Part shown: positions 9,159 through 18,217 of the stretch, one piece after another | How the letters are laid out: every line of letters begins with the position of its first letter | Position numbering within the stretch: position 1 is the stretch's first letter | Assembly (NCBI GenBank): GCA_938017795.1 | Contig: CALIJZ010000002.1 | Span: 81,946-145,945, forward strand | Source of the DNA: an uncultured Bacteriovoracaceae bacterium | Lineage (GTDB): Bacteria > Bdellovibrionota > Bacteriovoracia > Bacteriovoracales > Bacteriovoracaceae | Reading direction: 5' to 3' | DNA: 64,000 bases | The notes under the pieces: generated by a model | Told to the model about the DNA's origin: nothing | Databases searched by the model: none | Seen by the model: the letters and a program-made list of their open reading frames with translations, nothing else | Position numbers and translations under genes: made by a program

Positions 9159-9761
9159 TTACATCTGTGTGCTGTTAGTAAGCGCTGTTGAAATTGTACG
9201 AGCATCTAGAAACTCTAAAGAACCACCCATAGGAACTCCAAAACCTATCCTCTCCACAGAGCAATTACCTTCAAGTACCTCTTTTAAGTAAGAACAAGTT
9301 GCTTGTCCTTCAAGGCTTGGGTTAATTGCTAAGACAATTTTCTCAATTGAATGTTCCAAGATTCTTTCTTTTAATTTTTCTATAGATAAATCACCTGGCC
9401 CAACATTTAAAAGAGGATTAAGTACTCCTCCTAAAATATGGTACAGCCCTTTGTACTCTCCACTTTTTTCAATAGCTATATAATCATTAAAGCTCTCTAC
9501 TACGCAGATTACTTTTGATTCTAAACGACTCTCGCTACTACAAATATGGCACAACTTCGATTCTCGTTCACAATAAACGCCACATTCCGAGCAAGTATTT
9601 AAATTATTTAGCTCTTCAATTGTTTCAGAAAACTCAGTTATCTCGTCTTGGCTTAATTTTAAAAGTTTCAAAATATTTCTCATCGCAGAGCGCTCACCCA
9701 CTCCAGGCAAGACTTTAAATTTCTCTATCGCATTTAGAATTTCTTTTGGAACTAAACTCAT
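9159..9761 (-). CDS. recR: RecR recombination mediator
   Basis: 200 residues, the usual length. It has an N-terminal helix-hairpin-helix (KFKVLPGVGERSAMR), a four-Cys zinc finger (CSECGVYC then LCHICSS), a Toprim domain with VVESFNDYIAIEKS and a Walker-like tail with GFGVPMGGSLEFLD. RecR acts with RecO (and RecF, encoded at 59490) to load RecA at gaps. It follows ybaB by four bases, the standard dnaX-ybaB-recR arrangement. Confidence 0.96.
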   Translation of the reverse strand: MSLVPKEILNAIEKFKVLPGVGERSAMRNILKLLKLSQDEITEFSETIEELNNLNTCSECGVYCERESKLCHICSSESRLESKVICVVESFNDYIAIEKSGEYKGLYHILGGVLNPLLNVGPGDLSIEKLKERILEHSIEKIVLAINPSLEGQATCSYLKEVLEGNCSVERIGFGVPMGGSLEFLDARTISTALTNSTQM

Positions 9762-9765
9762 CTTT

Positions 9766-10077
9766 TTAGAATAAACCAGGGATATTCATTCCACCAGTTA
9801 CCTTACTCATTGCTGAGTTCACCATCTCATTAGACTCTGTTACAGCTTGATTAACAGCTGTCTTTACAAGGTCTTGCAACATATCAACATCACTTGGATC
9901 AACACATTCTGGATTAATAGTAATATCTAAAATCTCTTGCTTTCCATTAACCTTAACTTTAACCATTCCACCGCCAGAGCTTGCTTCTACTTCTCTAGTT
10001 TCTAACTCTTTTTGTAGTGTTGCGATTTTAGCCTGCATCTGTTGAGCTTGCTTCATTAATTGACCCATGTTTTTCAT
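9766..10077 (-). CDS. ybaB: YbaB/EbfC nucleoid-associated protein
   Basis: 103 residues. The N-terminal helix [15 protein letters not shown], the core [19 protein letters not shown] and the C-terminal region [11 protein letters not shown] are typical of the family. These proteins form a tweezers-like dimer binding DNA. Encoded between dnaX and recR, with ten bases to dnaX and four to recR, so one operon. Confidence 0.95.
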   Translation of the reverse strand: MKNMGQLMKQAQQMQAKIATLQKELETREVEASSGGGMVKVKVNGKQEILDITINPECVDPSDVDMLQDLVKTAVNQAVTESNEMVNSAMSKVTGGMNIPGLF

Positions 10078-10087
10078 ATCTTACCCT

Positions 10088-11707
10088 TTACTTAATTGTG
10101 TAATCAGTTACCTTCTCATTAAACATCTTCTCAGCTTCTAAAATTGTTACATTCTTTTTGAAAGCTTCTAGTTTATTTGTTTCTACTTCATCTTCCTTTG
10201 ATTTATTAATATTAAACAATGGAGTGAATTTTTTCTCTTTTATTTCCTCACTCGTTAACATTTTTGTATCAAACTTTACTTTAATGTCATCTAAAGCAAT
10301 AAATTTCTGTAATTCTTTCTCTATAGCGAGCTTTGTCTCTTTTTCTTGAAAATAATCAAAAATCACATCTGATTCTTCCTGAAAACCAATAATAATTTCT
10401 AATGTATCATCAACTTTTTTTAAATTATAAATATTTCCAAATTCAAGGTTTGCTGCACTGGCTGGTCTTATATCTTTTAAATAATTTAAAAATGCTCTAA
10501 AGCTAAAGCTTCTTTTAGGCTTAGGCTTTGAACTTAATGGTGATTTTGCAGCAATAGGTTCTTTTTCTACTTCTGTTATTTTTGCAGCAGGTTCATTAAT
10601 TTTCTTTTCTACAATTTTTTCTACTATCTTCTCTTGAGGCTTAGCTCTCACAGGTTCAACTGAAATAGATGTATGTGTATTCATTGATACGGATTGCATT
10701 TTTATTAAAACCGCTTCAGTTGGAGCTATTGAGCTCAACATCCAAGAAAAAGATTCACTTAGATCTTTATAAATTTCAATAAGCTCTAGAGGCGATTTAT
10801 TCTGAATTAGCTCACTTTGAATACTTTCATTTAAAACTTCTAATATTTGAAAACAAAGAGACTTTAATTCAATGTTTTCTTCTATGATTTCTTCAAATTT
10901 TTTTGTTAACTCTCTTTCTTGCTTGCCAAGCATTAACTGAACCAAACTCTCAACCTGAGACTTGCTAGCAAGTCCCAGAGAATAAAAAAGATTTTTCTCT
11001 GTTAATACTCCATCAGCATTAAAGTTTTTCAATTGCTCAAGTAAAGTTAAGCTATCTCTAATTGAGCCTCGAGAGCTTTTTACTAGCTTTGCTATCACGT
11101 TCTCATTTTCAAATTTGATATTTTCTTTTTCAGAAATATTTTTAATATGGTTTTTTAAATCTTTAGAATTTACTGATCTAAGATCATATCTCAAACATCT
11201 TGAAATAACTGTCTCTAATAATTTCTCAGGATTGGTTGTCGCAAATATAAAAACTACATGCTCTGGCGGTTCTTCTAATGTTTTCAATAATGCATTAAAA
11301 GCACTATTTGAAAGCATGTGAACCTCATCAATCACATATAATTTATAAGTACCCTCAGTTGGTAAGTACTGACACGTTTCCACTAAAGATCTAATATGCT
11401 CGACACCATTATTAGAAGCACCATCTATTTCTTGATAATTTAGAGAGTTACCTTCTTCGATTGATGTACATGAATGACATTTTAAGCAAGGTTCAACATC
11501 ATTAACTTTTTCAGAACAATTAATGGCCTTAGCATAGATTCTTGCAAGAGTTGTTTTACCAACTCCTCTTGTCCCAGTTAGTAAATAAGCATGGGCAATA
11601 TTTTTATTTTTTATCGAGTTTGTTAAACCTCTTACAACATGGTCTTGACCTACGACATCGCTAAAGCGCTTGGGTCTATATTTAATTGCAAGAACTTCAT
11701 AACTCAT
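10088..11707 (-). CDS. dnaX: DnaX, DNA polymerase III tau/gamma subunit
   Basis: Clamp-loader ATPase, about 539 residues. After MSYEVLAIKYRPKRFSDVVGQ come the P-loop GTRGVGKTTLA (about 45-55), a zinc module CLKCHSC, the Walker B region VIDEVHMLS and the sensor FATTNPEK. A Lys/Glu-rich linker then leads to a C-terminal domain. I chose the ATG at 11707 because the frame continues to 11743 only by running into the 3' end of the SRP RNA gene, and conserved DnaX sequence begins here. I saw no clear A-rich frameshift site, so a separate gamma form is not evident. Confidence 0.95.
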   Translation of the reverse strand: MSYEVLAIKYRPKRFSDVVGQDHVVRGLTNSIKNKNIAHAYLLTGTRGVGKTTLARIYAKAINCSEKVNDVEPCLKCHSCTSIEEGNSLNYQEIDGASNNGVEHIRSLVETCQYLPTEGTYKLYVIDEVHMLSNSAFNALLKTLEEPPEHVVFIFATTNPEKLLETVISRCLRYDLRSVNSKDLKNHIKNISEKENIKFENENVIAKLVKSSRGSIRDSLTLLEQLKNFNADGVLTEKNLFYSLGLASKSQVESLVQLMLGKQERELTKKFEEIIEENIELKSLCFQILEVLNESIQSELIQNKSPLELIEIYKDLSESFSWMLSSIAPTEAVLIKMQSVSMNTHTSISVEPVRAKPQEKIVEKIVEKKINEPAAKITEVEKEPIAAKSPLSSKPKPKRSFSFRAFLNYLKDIRPASAANLEFGNIYNLKKVDDTLEIIIGFQEESDVIFDYFQEKETKLAIEKELQKFIALDDIKVKFDTKMLTSEEIKEKKFTPLFNINKSKEDEVETNKLEAFKKNVTILEAEKMFNEKVTDYTIK

Positions 11708-11733
11708 GTGTAAACTTTTGGTAATTTGAAAAA

Positions 11734-11832
11734 GTGATCCCAACCATCAATGCAAAGCGTTAGTGCTACCGTTGCTTCGTTCCCGACCTGGCGGAGTTCG
11801 CATTCACAAACCTCCATCAAAGCTGAGATCAC
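11734..11832 (-). ncRNA. ffs: SRP RNA (4.5S, ffs)
   Basis: Small bacterial signal-recognition-particle RNA, about 99 nt. The minus strand contains the conserved Ffh-binding hairpin: CCGCCAGGTCGGGAACGAAG followed by CAACGGTAGC, with its GGGAAC loop side and the asymmetric internal loop. The ends pair as GUGAUCUC with GGGAUCAC, and four U residues follow the 3' end. A TAATAT -10-like hexamer lies seven bases upstream. The ffs-dnaX-ybaB-recR order is widely conserved, supporting the call. Ends are inferred from the pairing. Confidence 0.93.
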
Positions 11833-11839
11833 CAACGCC

Positions 11840-11868
11840 ATATTAACATATTTATTGAAATTGATAAA
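11840..11868 (-). promoter_or_regulatory. Candidate promoter of ffs
   Basis: On the minus strand TTTATC, a 17-base spacer and TAATAT precede the paired 5' end of the SRP RNA by seven bases. The -10 is good and the -35 weak. Prediction by eye only. Confidence 0.4.
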
Positions 11869-11873
11869 GTGAA

Positions 11874-13436
11874 CTAAAAGTAAGCTTTGTACTCATCTGG
11901 TATTTCTTTAGAAAATTGGCCCAACTCAAAATCTGGATAAATCTGATCAAACCTCTTCACACTTGTTTCAGTTAACCTTCTGAAAATATGCGATCTTTTT
12001 AATTGATTTACATCTTTAATTCCAGCAGCTCCAAGCATTTCACAAAATGCATGAATTGTTCCGTCATGATAAGCATGAACTCTTTTTGCTTTTGCATGAA
12101 CATCTAAACCTTTAACAAGGTGAGACTTATGAGTCGTGATACCTGTAGGGCAATGATTTGTATTACATTCTAAAGCCTGAATACAGCCTAAGGCCAACAT
12201 CATCGACCTAGCAGAATAAACAGCATCTGCACCAAGAGAAATCATTTTTATTAAATCAAAAGCCGTAATAGCTTTACCGCTTGCAAATATTTTAATGTGC
12301 TTTTTAATATCAAACCCACATAAAGTATTGTGAACAAAAACAAGGCCATCTATTAAAGGCGTACCCATACTATTTGAAAACTCAACTGGAGCTGCACCGG
12401 TTCCACCTTCTCCTCCATCTACAGATATAAAATCTGGATAACTATCTGCCGCAATCATGGCCTTACATAAATATACAAACTCTCTTCTATCACCCAAACA
12501 TAGTTTTATACCAATTGGTCTTCCACCAGAGAGTTCTCTTAGTTGTTGAATAAACTTTACTAAGGTCCCAAAATTATTAAATGCTTTATGCCCTGGAGGA
12601 GATAAAACAGCTGTATGAGGTCTTACGCCTCTAATTTCTGCAATTTCTGTATTATTTTTAACTGCTGGTAAGATTCCACCATGACCTGGCTTTGCACCTT
12701 GAGAAATTTTTAATTCAATCATTTTTACATTTTCATGATCAACTGTTTTTTTAAACTTTTCAGGATCAAAATTCCCATCCTCTGCTCTACAACCAAAATA
12801 ACCTGTTCCAACTTGGTAGATTAAATCACCATTATGTTTTAAGTGATATGGAGAAATTCCTCCTTCTCCTGTATTATGAGCAAAGTTTCCATCATGAGCT
12901 CCTAAGTTTAGAGCCTCAATTGCATTTTTACTTAAACTTCCATAACTCATTGCTGAAATATTATAGATACTTGCACTATAGGGTTTTTTACAATCTTTAT
13001 TTCCAACTACCACTCTAGGATCATTAATAACCAAATCATCTTCGAGAGCGTTAATTGAATGATTCATCCATTCATAACCAACTTCATAAACATCTAATTG
13101 AGTTCCGAAGGGAATCGTGTCTCGAACTTTTTTAGCCCGCTGATAAACAACTGATCTAGAAATTCTATTAATTGGTCTACCATCTAAATCTGATTCTATG
13201 AAATATTGATACATCTTGGGTCTAAGTGCCTCGAAAACATATCTCAATCTACCAAGAACAGGAAAGTTACTTTTAATCGCATGTTTAGTTTGAGTTAAAT
13301 CTAATATTCCAACTATTACTGTAAGTAATACTAAACCAACTAGAATCCAAAAAAGTCCGTGAATATATATACTCAAACCTACTGAAACAATAATTGAAAT
13401 AATTGATACGATCCAAAATTCTCTTCTCATAGTCAC
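11874..13436 (-). CDS. FMN-binding glutamate-synthase-like (GltB domain) protein
   Basis: 520 residues. Two hydrophobic segments at the N-terminus (about 8-46) are followed by the glutamate synthase central FMN/2-oxoglutarate-type barrel: SYGSLSKNAIEALN, HNTGEGGISPYH, ISQGAKPGHGG, the FMN-phosphate region DFISVDGGEGGTGAAP at about 335-350, and a CNTNHCPTG cluster at 424-432. It lacks the GltB amidotransferase domain, so it is a stand-alone archaeal-type GltS-like protein, probably membrane-anchored, of unproven substrate. The start may be GTG 13436 or ATG 13430. Only 20 bases separate it from divergent ogt, so any promoter must overlap coding sequence. Confidence 0.85.
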   Translation of the reverse strand: MTMRREFWIVSIISIIVSVGLSIYIHGLFWILVGLVLLTVIVGILDLTQTKHAIKSNFPVLGRLRYVFEALRPKMYQYFIESDLDGRPINRISRSVVYQRAKKVRDTIPFGTQLDVYEVGYEWMNHSINALEDDLVINDPRVVVGNKDCKKPYSASIYNISAMSYGSLSKNAIEALNLGAHDGNFAHNTGEGGISPYHLKHNGDLIYQVGTGYFGCRAEDGNFDPEKFKKTVDHENVKMIELKISQGAKPGHGGILPAVKNNTEIAEIRGVRPHTAVLSPPGHKAFNNFGTLVKFIQQLRELSGGRPIGIKLCLGDRREFVYLCKAMIAADSYPDFISVDGGEGGTGAAPVEFSNSMGTPLIDGLVFVHNTLCGFDIKKHIKIFASGKAITAFDLIKMISLGADAVYSARSMMLALGCIQALECNTNHCPTGITTHKSHLVKGLDVHAKAKRVHAYHDGTIHAFCEMLGAAGIKDVNQLKRSHIFRRLTETSVKRFDQIYPDFELGQFSKEIPDEYKAYF

Positions 13437-13456
13437 TATGGTATTAATTCAATCCT

Positions 13457-13936
13457 ATGAAGACAATCATTAGCTTTTTCAATTCACCTCTTGGTCCTAT
13501 AGAAATTGTTTGTACTGAAGATAAAATACAAAGTATCTCTTTAAAACCTAACTCTCTCAAATCTAAAGAAAACCAGCTAACAAGATTAATTAAAAAAAAT
13601 CTTAAAGCATATTTTAATGGAGAGTTAGACGCTTTAAACTCTATTCCCATAAAATACTTTAATTTAAATCAAGGTACACCTTTTCAGATTAAAGTTTGGA
13701 AAGAAATTGCTAAAATTAAAACAAGTAAAACTCTTACTTACAAAGATATCTCAATAAAAGTAAATTCACCCAATGCCATGAGGGCCGTTGGTGGAGCCGT
13801 CGGTAAAAATCCATTTTTAATATTTTTTCCATGCCATAGAGTTCTTGGACAAAATAAAAAGATTACAGGTTTTAGTGCCGGAATCGACAATAAAAAATTT
13901 TTATTAGACTTAGAATTTATACCCTACATAAACTAA
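13457..13936 (+). CDS. ogt: Methylated-DNA--protein-cysteine S-methyltransferase
   Basis: 159 residues. Suicide repair enzyme taking alkyl groups from O6-alkylguanine. The C-terminal domain has GTPFQIKVWKEI, TLTYKDIS, the arginine-finger region AMRAVGGAVGKNP and the active-site PCHRV with acceptor Cys at about 126, then GFSAGIDNKKFLL. The N-terminal domain is short. It is divergent from the GltB-like gene with a 20-base gap, and its last 27 bases overlap the convergent 3' end of the barrel protein gene. Confidence 0.93.
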   Translation: MKTIISFFNSPLGPIEIVCTEDKIQSISLKPNSLKSKENQLTRLIKKNLKAYFNGELDALNSIPIKYFNLNQGTPFQIKVWKEIAKIKTSKTLTYKDISIKVNSPNAMRAVGGAVGKNPFLIFFPCHRVLGQNKKITGFSAGIDNKKFLLDLEFIPYIN

Positions 13937-14806
13937 TGCGTTTAAATGTGGCATCATCCCAGCTGCTGCCTCTCCCGCACCTACAGGACTTTCAGAACTA
14001 GCACTTATAAAATTAGAAAATCTATAAGTTAAATCAACCTTAACTGCTAAGTTTGTTCCAATATCAATTTTAACGCCACCACCAACTCCAAGGTTTACAC
14101 CAAAAAAGCTATCTTTATATGGACCGATTGCAGGATTAATATTTCCTGTTTGTGGATCTGTATTTGTATGACTAGCAATGTCTCCTTCATAAGAAAATGA
14201 AGTCACCCCAAGAGCGAGCTTTCCATAAAACATTTCTGCAAAAGGATAAGCAATATCACCATTAACCATGAGCATCGATGTAGTCCATTCAGGATTATTA
14301 GCAGGAGTGTTTGGATATAACACCTCTGCACTACCAGAAAAATTCATATTCGCACTTAACATTAAGATTAAATCTTTTCCAAATAATTCTATTGGCAAAT
14401 CAAAACCAAGTGAACCAACCATTAATGAACCAAAGTTTATATCTTCTGAAGATGATGGCAATATCATTCCTCCACCAAGATAGACTGCTGGGCCCCAGTT
14501 CTTTGAGCCTCTTCTAGATCTTTTCTTTGAAGATCTTCTAGACTTGCTCCCTTTTAAACGATCACCTCTGTTTGCATCTCCACTAACAAGCCTTCCAATA
14601 CCAAACTTTCCTTTAAGTGATGTAACTTTAATTTTACCAACTTTATAGCTTCCATCATAAACTCTAAAAATTTGTCCTTTTTTTGCACTTATTCCTTTTC
14701 TAGAAAAGTACACTTTCTTTCCTTTCACTTTTAATATTTTCTTTGGCAGAGCATTAAAAGATAGTAGGAGTGAGAAACAAATGAGTATTAATTTAAAATT
14801 TTTCAT
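13910..14806 (-). CDS. Outer-membrane beta-barrel protein, paralogue A
   Basis: 298 residues. A signal peptide (about 1-20, ending NALP) is followed by a small strand-rich N-terminal domain (LKVKGKKVYFS onward, about 23-90). A basic Ser/Arg linker leads to a region of alternating hydrophobic strands ending in aromatic YVGYKF, the C-terminal signature of outer-membrane barrels. The last part shares blocks with the protein at 46178 (D-P-I/L-x-L-F-x-x-D, then NNPEW/NNEEW and YEGDIASH/YKGKIESH), and the N-terminal domain also resembles the protein at 26056. Function unknown; surface pore or adhesin is possible. Confidence 0.7.
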   Translation of the reverse strand: MKNFKLILICFSLLLSFNALPKKILKVKGKKVYFSRKGISAKKGQIFRVYDGSYKVGKIKVTSLKGKFGIGRLVSGDANRGDRLKGSKSRRSSKKRSRRGSKNWGPAVYLGGGMILPSSSEDINFGSLMVGSLGFDLPIELFGKDLILMLSANMNFSGSAEVLYPNTPANNPEWTTSMLMVNGDIAYPFAEMFYGKLALGVTSFSYEGDIASHTNTDPQTGNINPAIGPYKDSFFGVNLGVGGGVKIDIGTNLAVKVDLTYRFSNFISASSESPVGAGEAAAGMMPHLNALVYVGYKF

Positions 14807-14930
14807 AACATGTTAATTATACAAGGTTTTACTCTTTTTCTTTTTAAGCTAAACACATTTTACCCTTATTACCCGAGTAAATAGATCTTAATAATTTCAA
14901 ATTAGGTTTATATTAAGTATTATTTTATTC

Positions 14931-15665
14931 GTGAGGGATTTAAACAAGAATATTAATTATAAAAATGGTTATAAATATGTTTTATTCCTTATCCTTTGTA
15001 TCGGCTTTTTATTCTTATTAAACTTATCTTTGGAGCTATATAAAGGAAGACTTAGTTTTATTGAATTTGCAATTATTTCCATTCCAACATTTTTTCTTTT
15101 TAAGTTTTATTACGATGCTTTCAAAAGATTGCTTTATACTTTTTGGGGACTAAGTATTTTAGTTTTTTTATTTATTTTTTATTATTTTCTTACGTCTTTA
15201 TTAAGACATACCTACCCTTTTCAAACTCTTTTATTTTTAACTTCTTTAGTGCTTTTATTTACTACTCTCTATTTAGCCTCTTCGCCTGTTTATTATACAA
15301 AGGTTGCTTGGTGGGAGTTTGATTATAGATATCGAGCGGACATTGAAGCGGAAATTTCTTTTGAAGATAAAAGGTTTAAATCTAGACTTACTGATGTCAG
15401 AAGAAGAGGAGGATCAATTGCTACTTTTCAAGACTTTCCTCTGGCTACTAATTTATTGATATGTTTTAAGATTGATGATCAGGAATTCCAATTAGAATCT
15501 GTTATTGGTTCTAAATCTAAATCAATTGTAGGGAGACCTTATTCTTATGGAATTAAATTTTTAATCCAAAGCAAAGAAAACAAATCTCAATATAAATTAT
15601 TATCTAGATTATGGGATTCAAAAGAAGAAATTAGACTTAATCAAAAATTTGAAAAAGAAGCATAA
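14931..15665 (+). CDS. Four-helix membrane protein with PilZ-like C-terminal domain
   Basis: 244 residues. Four hydrophobic helices lie within about 18-125. A cytoplasmic domain follows with YRYRADIEAEISF, LTDVRRRGGSIATF and a closing GIKF, which has the layout of PilZ (R..R, then D/N-x-S-x-x-G). The second motif is imperfect (Ser replaced by Arg), so cyclic-di-GMP binding is doubtful. GTG start at 14931; no strong Shine-Dalgarno is seen. It ends seven bases before tadA, likely co-transcribed. Confidence 0.6.
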   Translation: MRDLNKNINYKNGYKYVLFLILCIGFLFLLNLSLELYKGRLSFIEFAIISIPTFFLFKFYYDAFKRLLYTFWGLSILVFLFIFYYFLTSLLRHTYPFQTLLFLTSLVLLFTTLYLASSPVYYTKVAWWEFDYRYRADIEAEISFEDKRFKSRLTDVRRRGGSIATFQDFPLATNLLICFKIDDQEFQLESVIGSKSKSIVGRPYSYGIKFLIQSKENKSQYKLLSRLWDSKEEIRLNQKFEKEA

Positions 15666-15671
15666 TCAAGC

Positions 15672-16136
15672 GTGAAATATGCAGATCATTTATGGATAAT
15701 GAATAATGCTCACAAGGAAGCACTGCTTGCTTTTAACGAGGGTGAAGTTCCAGTTGGAGCAATTGTGACCGACTCCTTTGGGAAAGAATTATCAAGGGCC
15801 CATAATACTAAAGAAAAAGATCTAGATGCTTCTGCTCATGCTGAAATTTTAGCTTTAAAATTAGCTGCTAAAAAACTTGGTTCATGGAGACTAAATGATT
15901 GCAGTCTCTATATAACGCTTGAACCGTGTCCTATGTGCTTAAGTGCAATTTCCCAATTTAGGATTAAAAATGTTTTCTTTGGTGCTTATGACAGTAAGGG
16001 CGGTGCTATTTCATTGGGATATAATATCCACAAAGATCCAAAACTTAATCATCGTTTTAATATTATTGGAGGGCTGGATCAATATAAAAATTCGAATTTG
16101 TTGTCTGATTTTTTTAAATTAAGGCGGAAGAATTAA
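15672..16136 (+). CDS. tadA: TadA, tRNA-specific adenosine deaminase
   Basis: 154 residues, GTG start. Zinc deaminase signature: SAHAEI (zinc His about 56, catalytic Glu about 58) and EPCPMCLSAI (zinc Cys about 86 and 89). TadA converts A34 to inosine in tRNA-Arg(ACG); that tRNA is encoded at 23614. The family also includes guanine deaminases, but FGAYDSKGGAIS and the overall length fit TadA. It converges on the gene at 16133 with a four-base overlap. Confidence 0.92.
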   Translation: MKYADHLWIMNNAHKEALLAFNEGEVPVGAIVTDSFGKELSRAHNTKEKDLDASAHAEILALKLAAKKLGSWRLNDCSLYITLEPCPMCLSAISQFRIKNVFFGAYDSKGGAISLGYNIHKDPKLNHRFNIIGGLDQYKNSNLLSDFFKLRRKN

Positions 16137-17308
16137 TAGTAGAACTCACATCTAGAGCTTTGTGGTTCTGACTTATATAATTTCCCATCTATCTCAACTG
16201 TATTGAAAGCATGTCCTGTTTCCAATCCATCTTTACCTTTAAACCTAATAGAGTCGATAGATTTCGAATTTACTCCGTTCTTATCAGCTAACTTTTGATA
16301 TAAAACAGAAAAATCAAAACAAACACCAACTCTTTCTTTTAGCATTAAGCCAAATGAGCCATGTTCCTGAATTCCTGTGCTTACCCCATCATCTCCTCCG
16401 TAGCTAAAAGCTACCATATCATCACCTGCATAGTATTCATGTGTTAAATATTCTGAGGTCGTACACTTTAAGAGACAAGCTTTTTGGCAGTCATTTAAAT
16501 TCTTATTATTAGTAAAGTCACTGATATCATCTGATATTTCATTTAAAATACTAACTCCATCTTCTTCATATTTTGCAAACTTTTGATTTATTTCTTCAGG
16601 TGTCATTGTTTTATCAGAGAGATCAATGATTTCTTGTTTCCATTTTTTAATGAGTTCTTTTTCTCGAACAATATTATCTTTAGCGATTAATATGTCAGAA
16701 TTAATTCTTTCAATGTTTTTTTCATGAGATTTTATTTCTAGCTTAAGATTTTTAATTGCTAATTCTTTCTTAGATTTTCTTTCTTTTTCGCCATCATTAT
16801 ATTTAGGAAGATTTATTTTTTTTACAGTGTCTAAATCATTTTCTTCTAAATATTTATTTAATTTTATTCGTGCATTTTCAAAACTATCTCTAAAGTCATT
16901 ATTCCACCATCTAGAAAATCTTTTTTTCATGTCCGCATAAAAGCTCTCTGTTTTTGTTGGAGTTGAAGTATCTTCAATTTCATAACTGGCCAATACTTCT
17001 TGAAGGTCTTTTATTTTATCTTCAAATATTGATATATTATTTTTATATCCCTTAATGTTTGATTCATAAATATCAAGATTATTTGTAAATGTTTTAATGT
17101 TTCCACGATGATTTTCGATTATGTTTTCATTTCGTTGACGTTCTGAATTATTAAACTCTGAAAGCTTTAATTCCTCTCTCGCCTGGAATGCTTGAGATTT
17201 ATTTTCTCTAAAACTACAAGTAGCCTCTTCCCAATTTCTTCTCTCAAAGCAAGGATTATCAAAAGATAACAAATTCATAGACATCATTAAAAGTAGTAGT
17301 TTATTCAT
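16133..17308 (-). CDS. Secreted coiled-coil protein with transglutaminase-like C-terminus
   Basis: 391 residues. An N-terminal signal-like stretch (MNKLLLLMMSMNLL) is followed by about 200 residues of Lys/Glu/Asn-rich coiled coil in two blocks (about 30-110 and 170-235). A C-terminal domain has VGVCFDFSVLYQKLA (Cys about 330) and TGHAFNTVEIDGKLYKSEP (His about 366). The order and spacing fit the transglutaminase/NlpC-like Cys-His pair, but the third catalytic Asp is replaced by Ser/Glu. It may cleave or link peptides, or be a binding-only relative. Not identified more closely. Confidence 0.55.
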   Translation of the reverse strand: MNKLLLLMMSMNLLSFDNPCFERRNWEEATCSFRENKSQAFQAREELKLSEFNNSERQRNENIIENHRGNIKTFTNNLDIYESNIKGYKNNISIFEDKIKDLQEVLASYEIEDTSTPTKTESFYADMKKRFSRWWNNDFRDSFENARIKLNKYLEENDLDTVKKINLPKYNDGEKERKSKKELAIKNLKLEIKSHEKNIERINSDILIAKDNIVREKELIKKWKQEIIDLSDKTMTPEEINQKFAKYEEDGVSILNEISDDISDFTNNKNLNDCQKACLLKCTTSEYLTHEYYAGDDMVAFSYGGDDGVSTGIQEHGSFGLMLKERVGVCFDFSVLYQKLADKNGVNSKSIDSIRFKGKDGLETGHAFNTVEIDGKLYKSEPQSSRCEFYY

Positions 17309-17422
17309 GGCTTAATAATACTTGTCCCCTGAGCTAGTAAGCTCTAAAAATATAAGATCTACATACTATGTCTAAAATCTATACGATTTCAAGTATTTAG
17401 AGTAATGTGTAGAATATTATCA

Positions 17423-17510
17423 GGAGAACTGACCGAGTGGCTGAAGGTGCACGCTTGGAAAGCGTGTGTGCGGCAACGTACCGGGGGTTCGAATCCCCCG
17501 TTCTCCGCCA
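17423..17510 (+). tRNA. tRNA-Ser (GGA)
   Basis: Acceptor GGAGAAC pairs with GTTCTCC, followed by G and an encoded CCA. The anticodon stem CACGC/GCGTG encloses a TTGGAAA loop with anticodon GGA. The long variable arm (TGTGCGGCAACGTACC) is a class II feature of serine tRNA. TAGAAT, a good -10, lies seven bases upstream of the mature 5' end. The remaining sequence from 17309 to 17633 shows no gene other than this tRNA and the promoter region of the next gene. Confidence 0.97.
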
Positions 17511-17633
17511 TTTACCATGGTACATTTGTATAACTTAAAAGAAAATCTGCAAAGATAAGAAAATGCTTCCAAAACTGGTTTAAATCTCTATTTCATTTAT
17601 AATATTCATAAATCAATTTATCACGGAGGAAAT

Positions 17634-18122
17634 ATGAAGTTTTTCATCTTATTATTATTAGGGTTAATGTCTTGCTCTAGTTACCAAGTTTCTGGAGATC
17701 GTAAGATTGCAAATAATATTGAAACATATGATATGATCTGTAGCCATGATAATATTGTTTTGGCGATGCTTCGTGCAGATAAATTATTTGTAAGAGGAAC
17801 TGACGTAGAAACTACTCGAAGGACTTTGAAGAGTTTAAAAAAACCTCAAATATCAACTTCTAAAGCAAAATGGCAACCATCCAAAAAAGACAATCTACTC
17901 TACTCTGTAGGTTTACATCAAGTAAGCATACCATTTCGAACTCTTAGATTTTCAGATGATGGAAATGGCATTATTTCTTTTAACGAAGTGATAGAACATA
18001 AAGATGGTATTCGTGAAGAACTAAATATTTCCATAGATACAATCTCCAAAACTGGTTCAATGACTTCTTATGGAATGGTTTTGGATGGTAAAACAAGAGA
18101 AGCATCTCTTACCTGCGAATAA
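17634..18122 (+). CDS. Small lipoprotein of unknown function
   Basis: 162 residues. Signal peptide with lipobox LMSC (Cys about 14), so a lipid-anchored exported protein. The rest has no domain I recognise. A strong Shine-Dalgarno GGAGG lies six bases before the ATG, and TATAAT occurs about 32 bases upstream of the start. It lies alone between tRNA-Ser and a decayed region. Confidence 0.7.
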   Translation: MKFFILLLLGLMSCSSYQVSGDRKIANNIETYDMICSHDNIVLAMLRADKLFVRGTDVETTRRTLKSLKKPQISTSKAKWQPSKKDNLLYSVGLHQVSIPFRTLRFSDDGNGIISFNEVIEHKDGIREELNISIDTISKTGSMTSYGMVLDGKTREASLTCE

Positions 18123-18217
18123 GTATTTTTTTCTTAGTTTGAGAATTCAGTAAATTAACACTTAAATTTACATAGATACGGAGATACGGAGATAAACGCC
18201 CTCTATGGCCCTAAGTC
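18123..18217. other. Intergenic DNA with short tandem repeat
   Basis: Contains a short direct repeat, two and a half copies of GATACGGA at 18175-18194. No gene seen. The rest of the 328-base gap up to 18450 holds the remnant described separately. Confidence 0.4.

Noticed and set aside
10088..11707. Programmed frameshift giving a short DnaX form
   Set aside because: No A-rich slippery site followed by a stable hairpin was seen.
11708..11743. N-terminal extension of DnaX
   Set aside because: It lies within the SRP RNA 3' end and has no DnaX homology.
13494..13507. GGTCCTATAGAAAT in ogt as another palindrome copy
   Set aside because: Only one arm fits, and SPLGPI is the normal start of this enzyme family.
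17513..17522. TACCATGGTA palindrome after tRNA-Ser as an attachment site or terminator
   Set aside because: Short, with no T run and no matching copy or integrase nearby.
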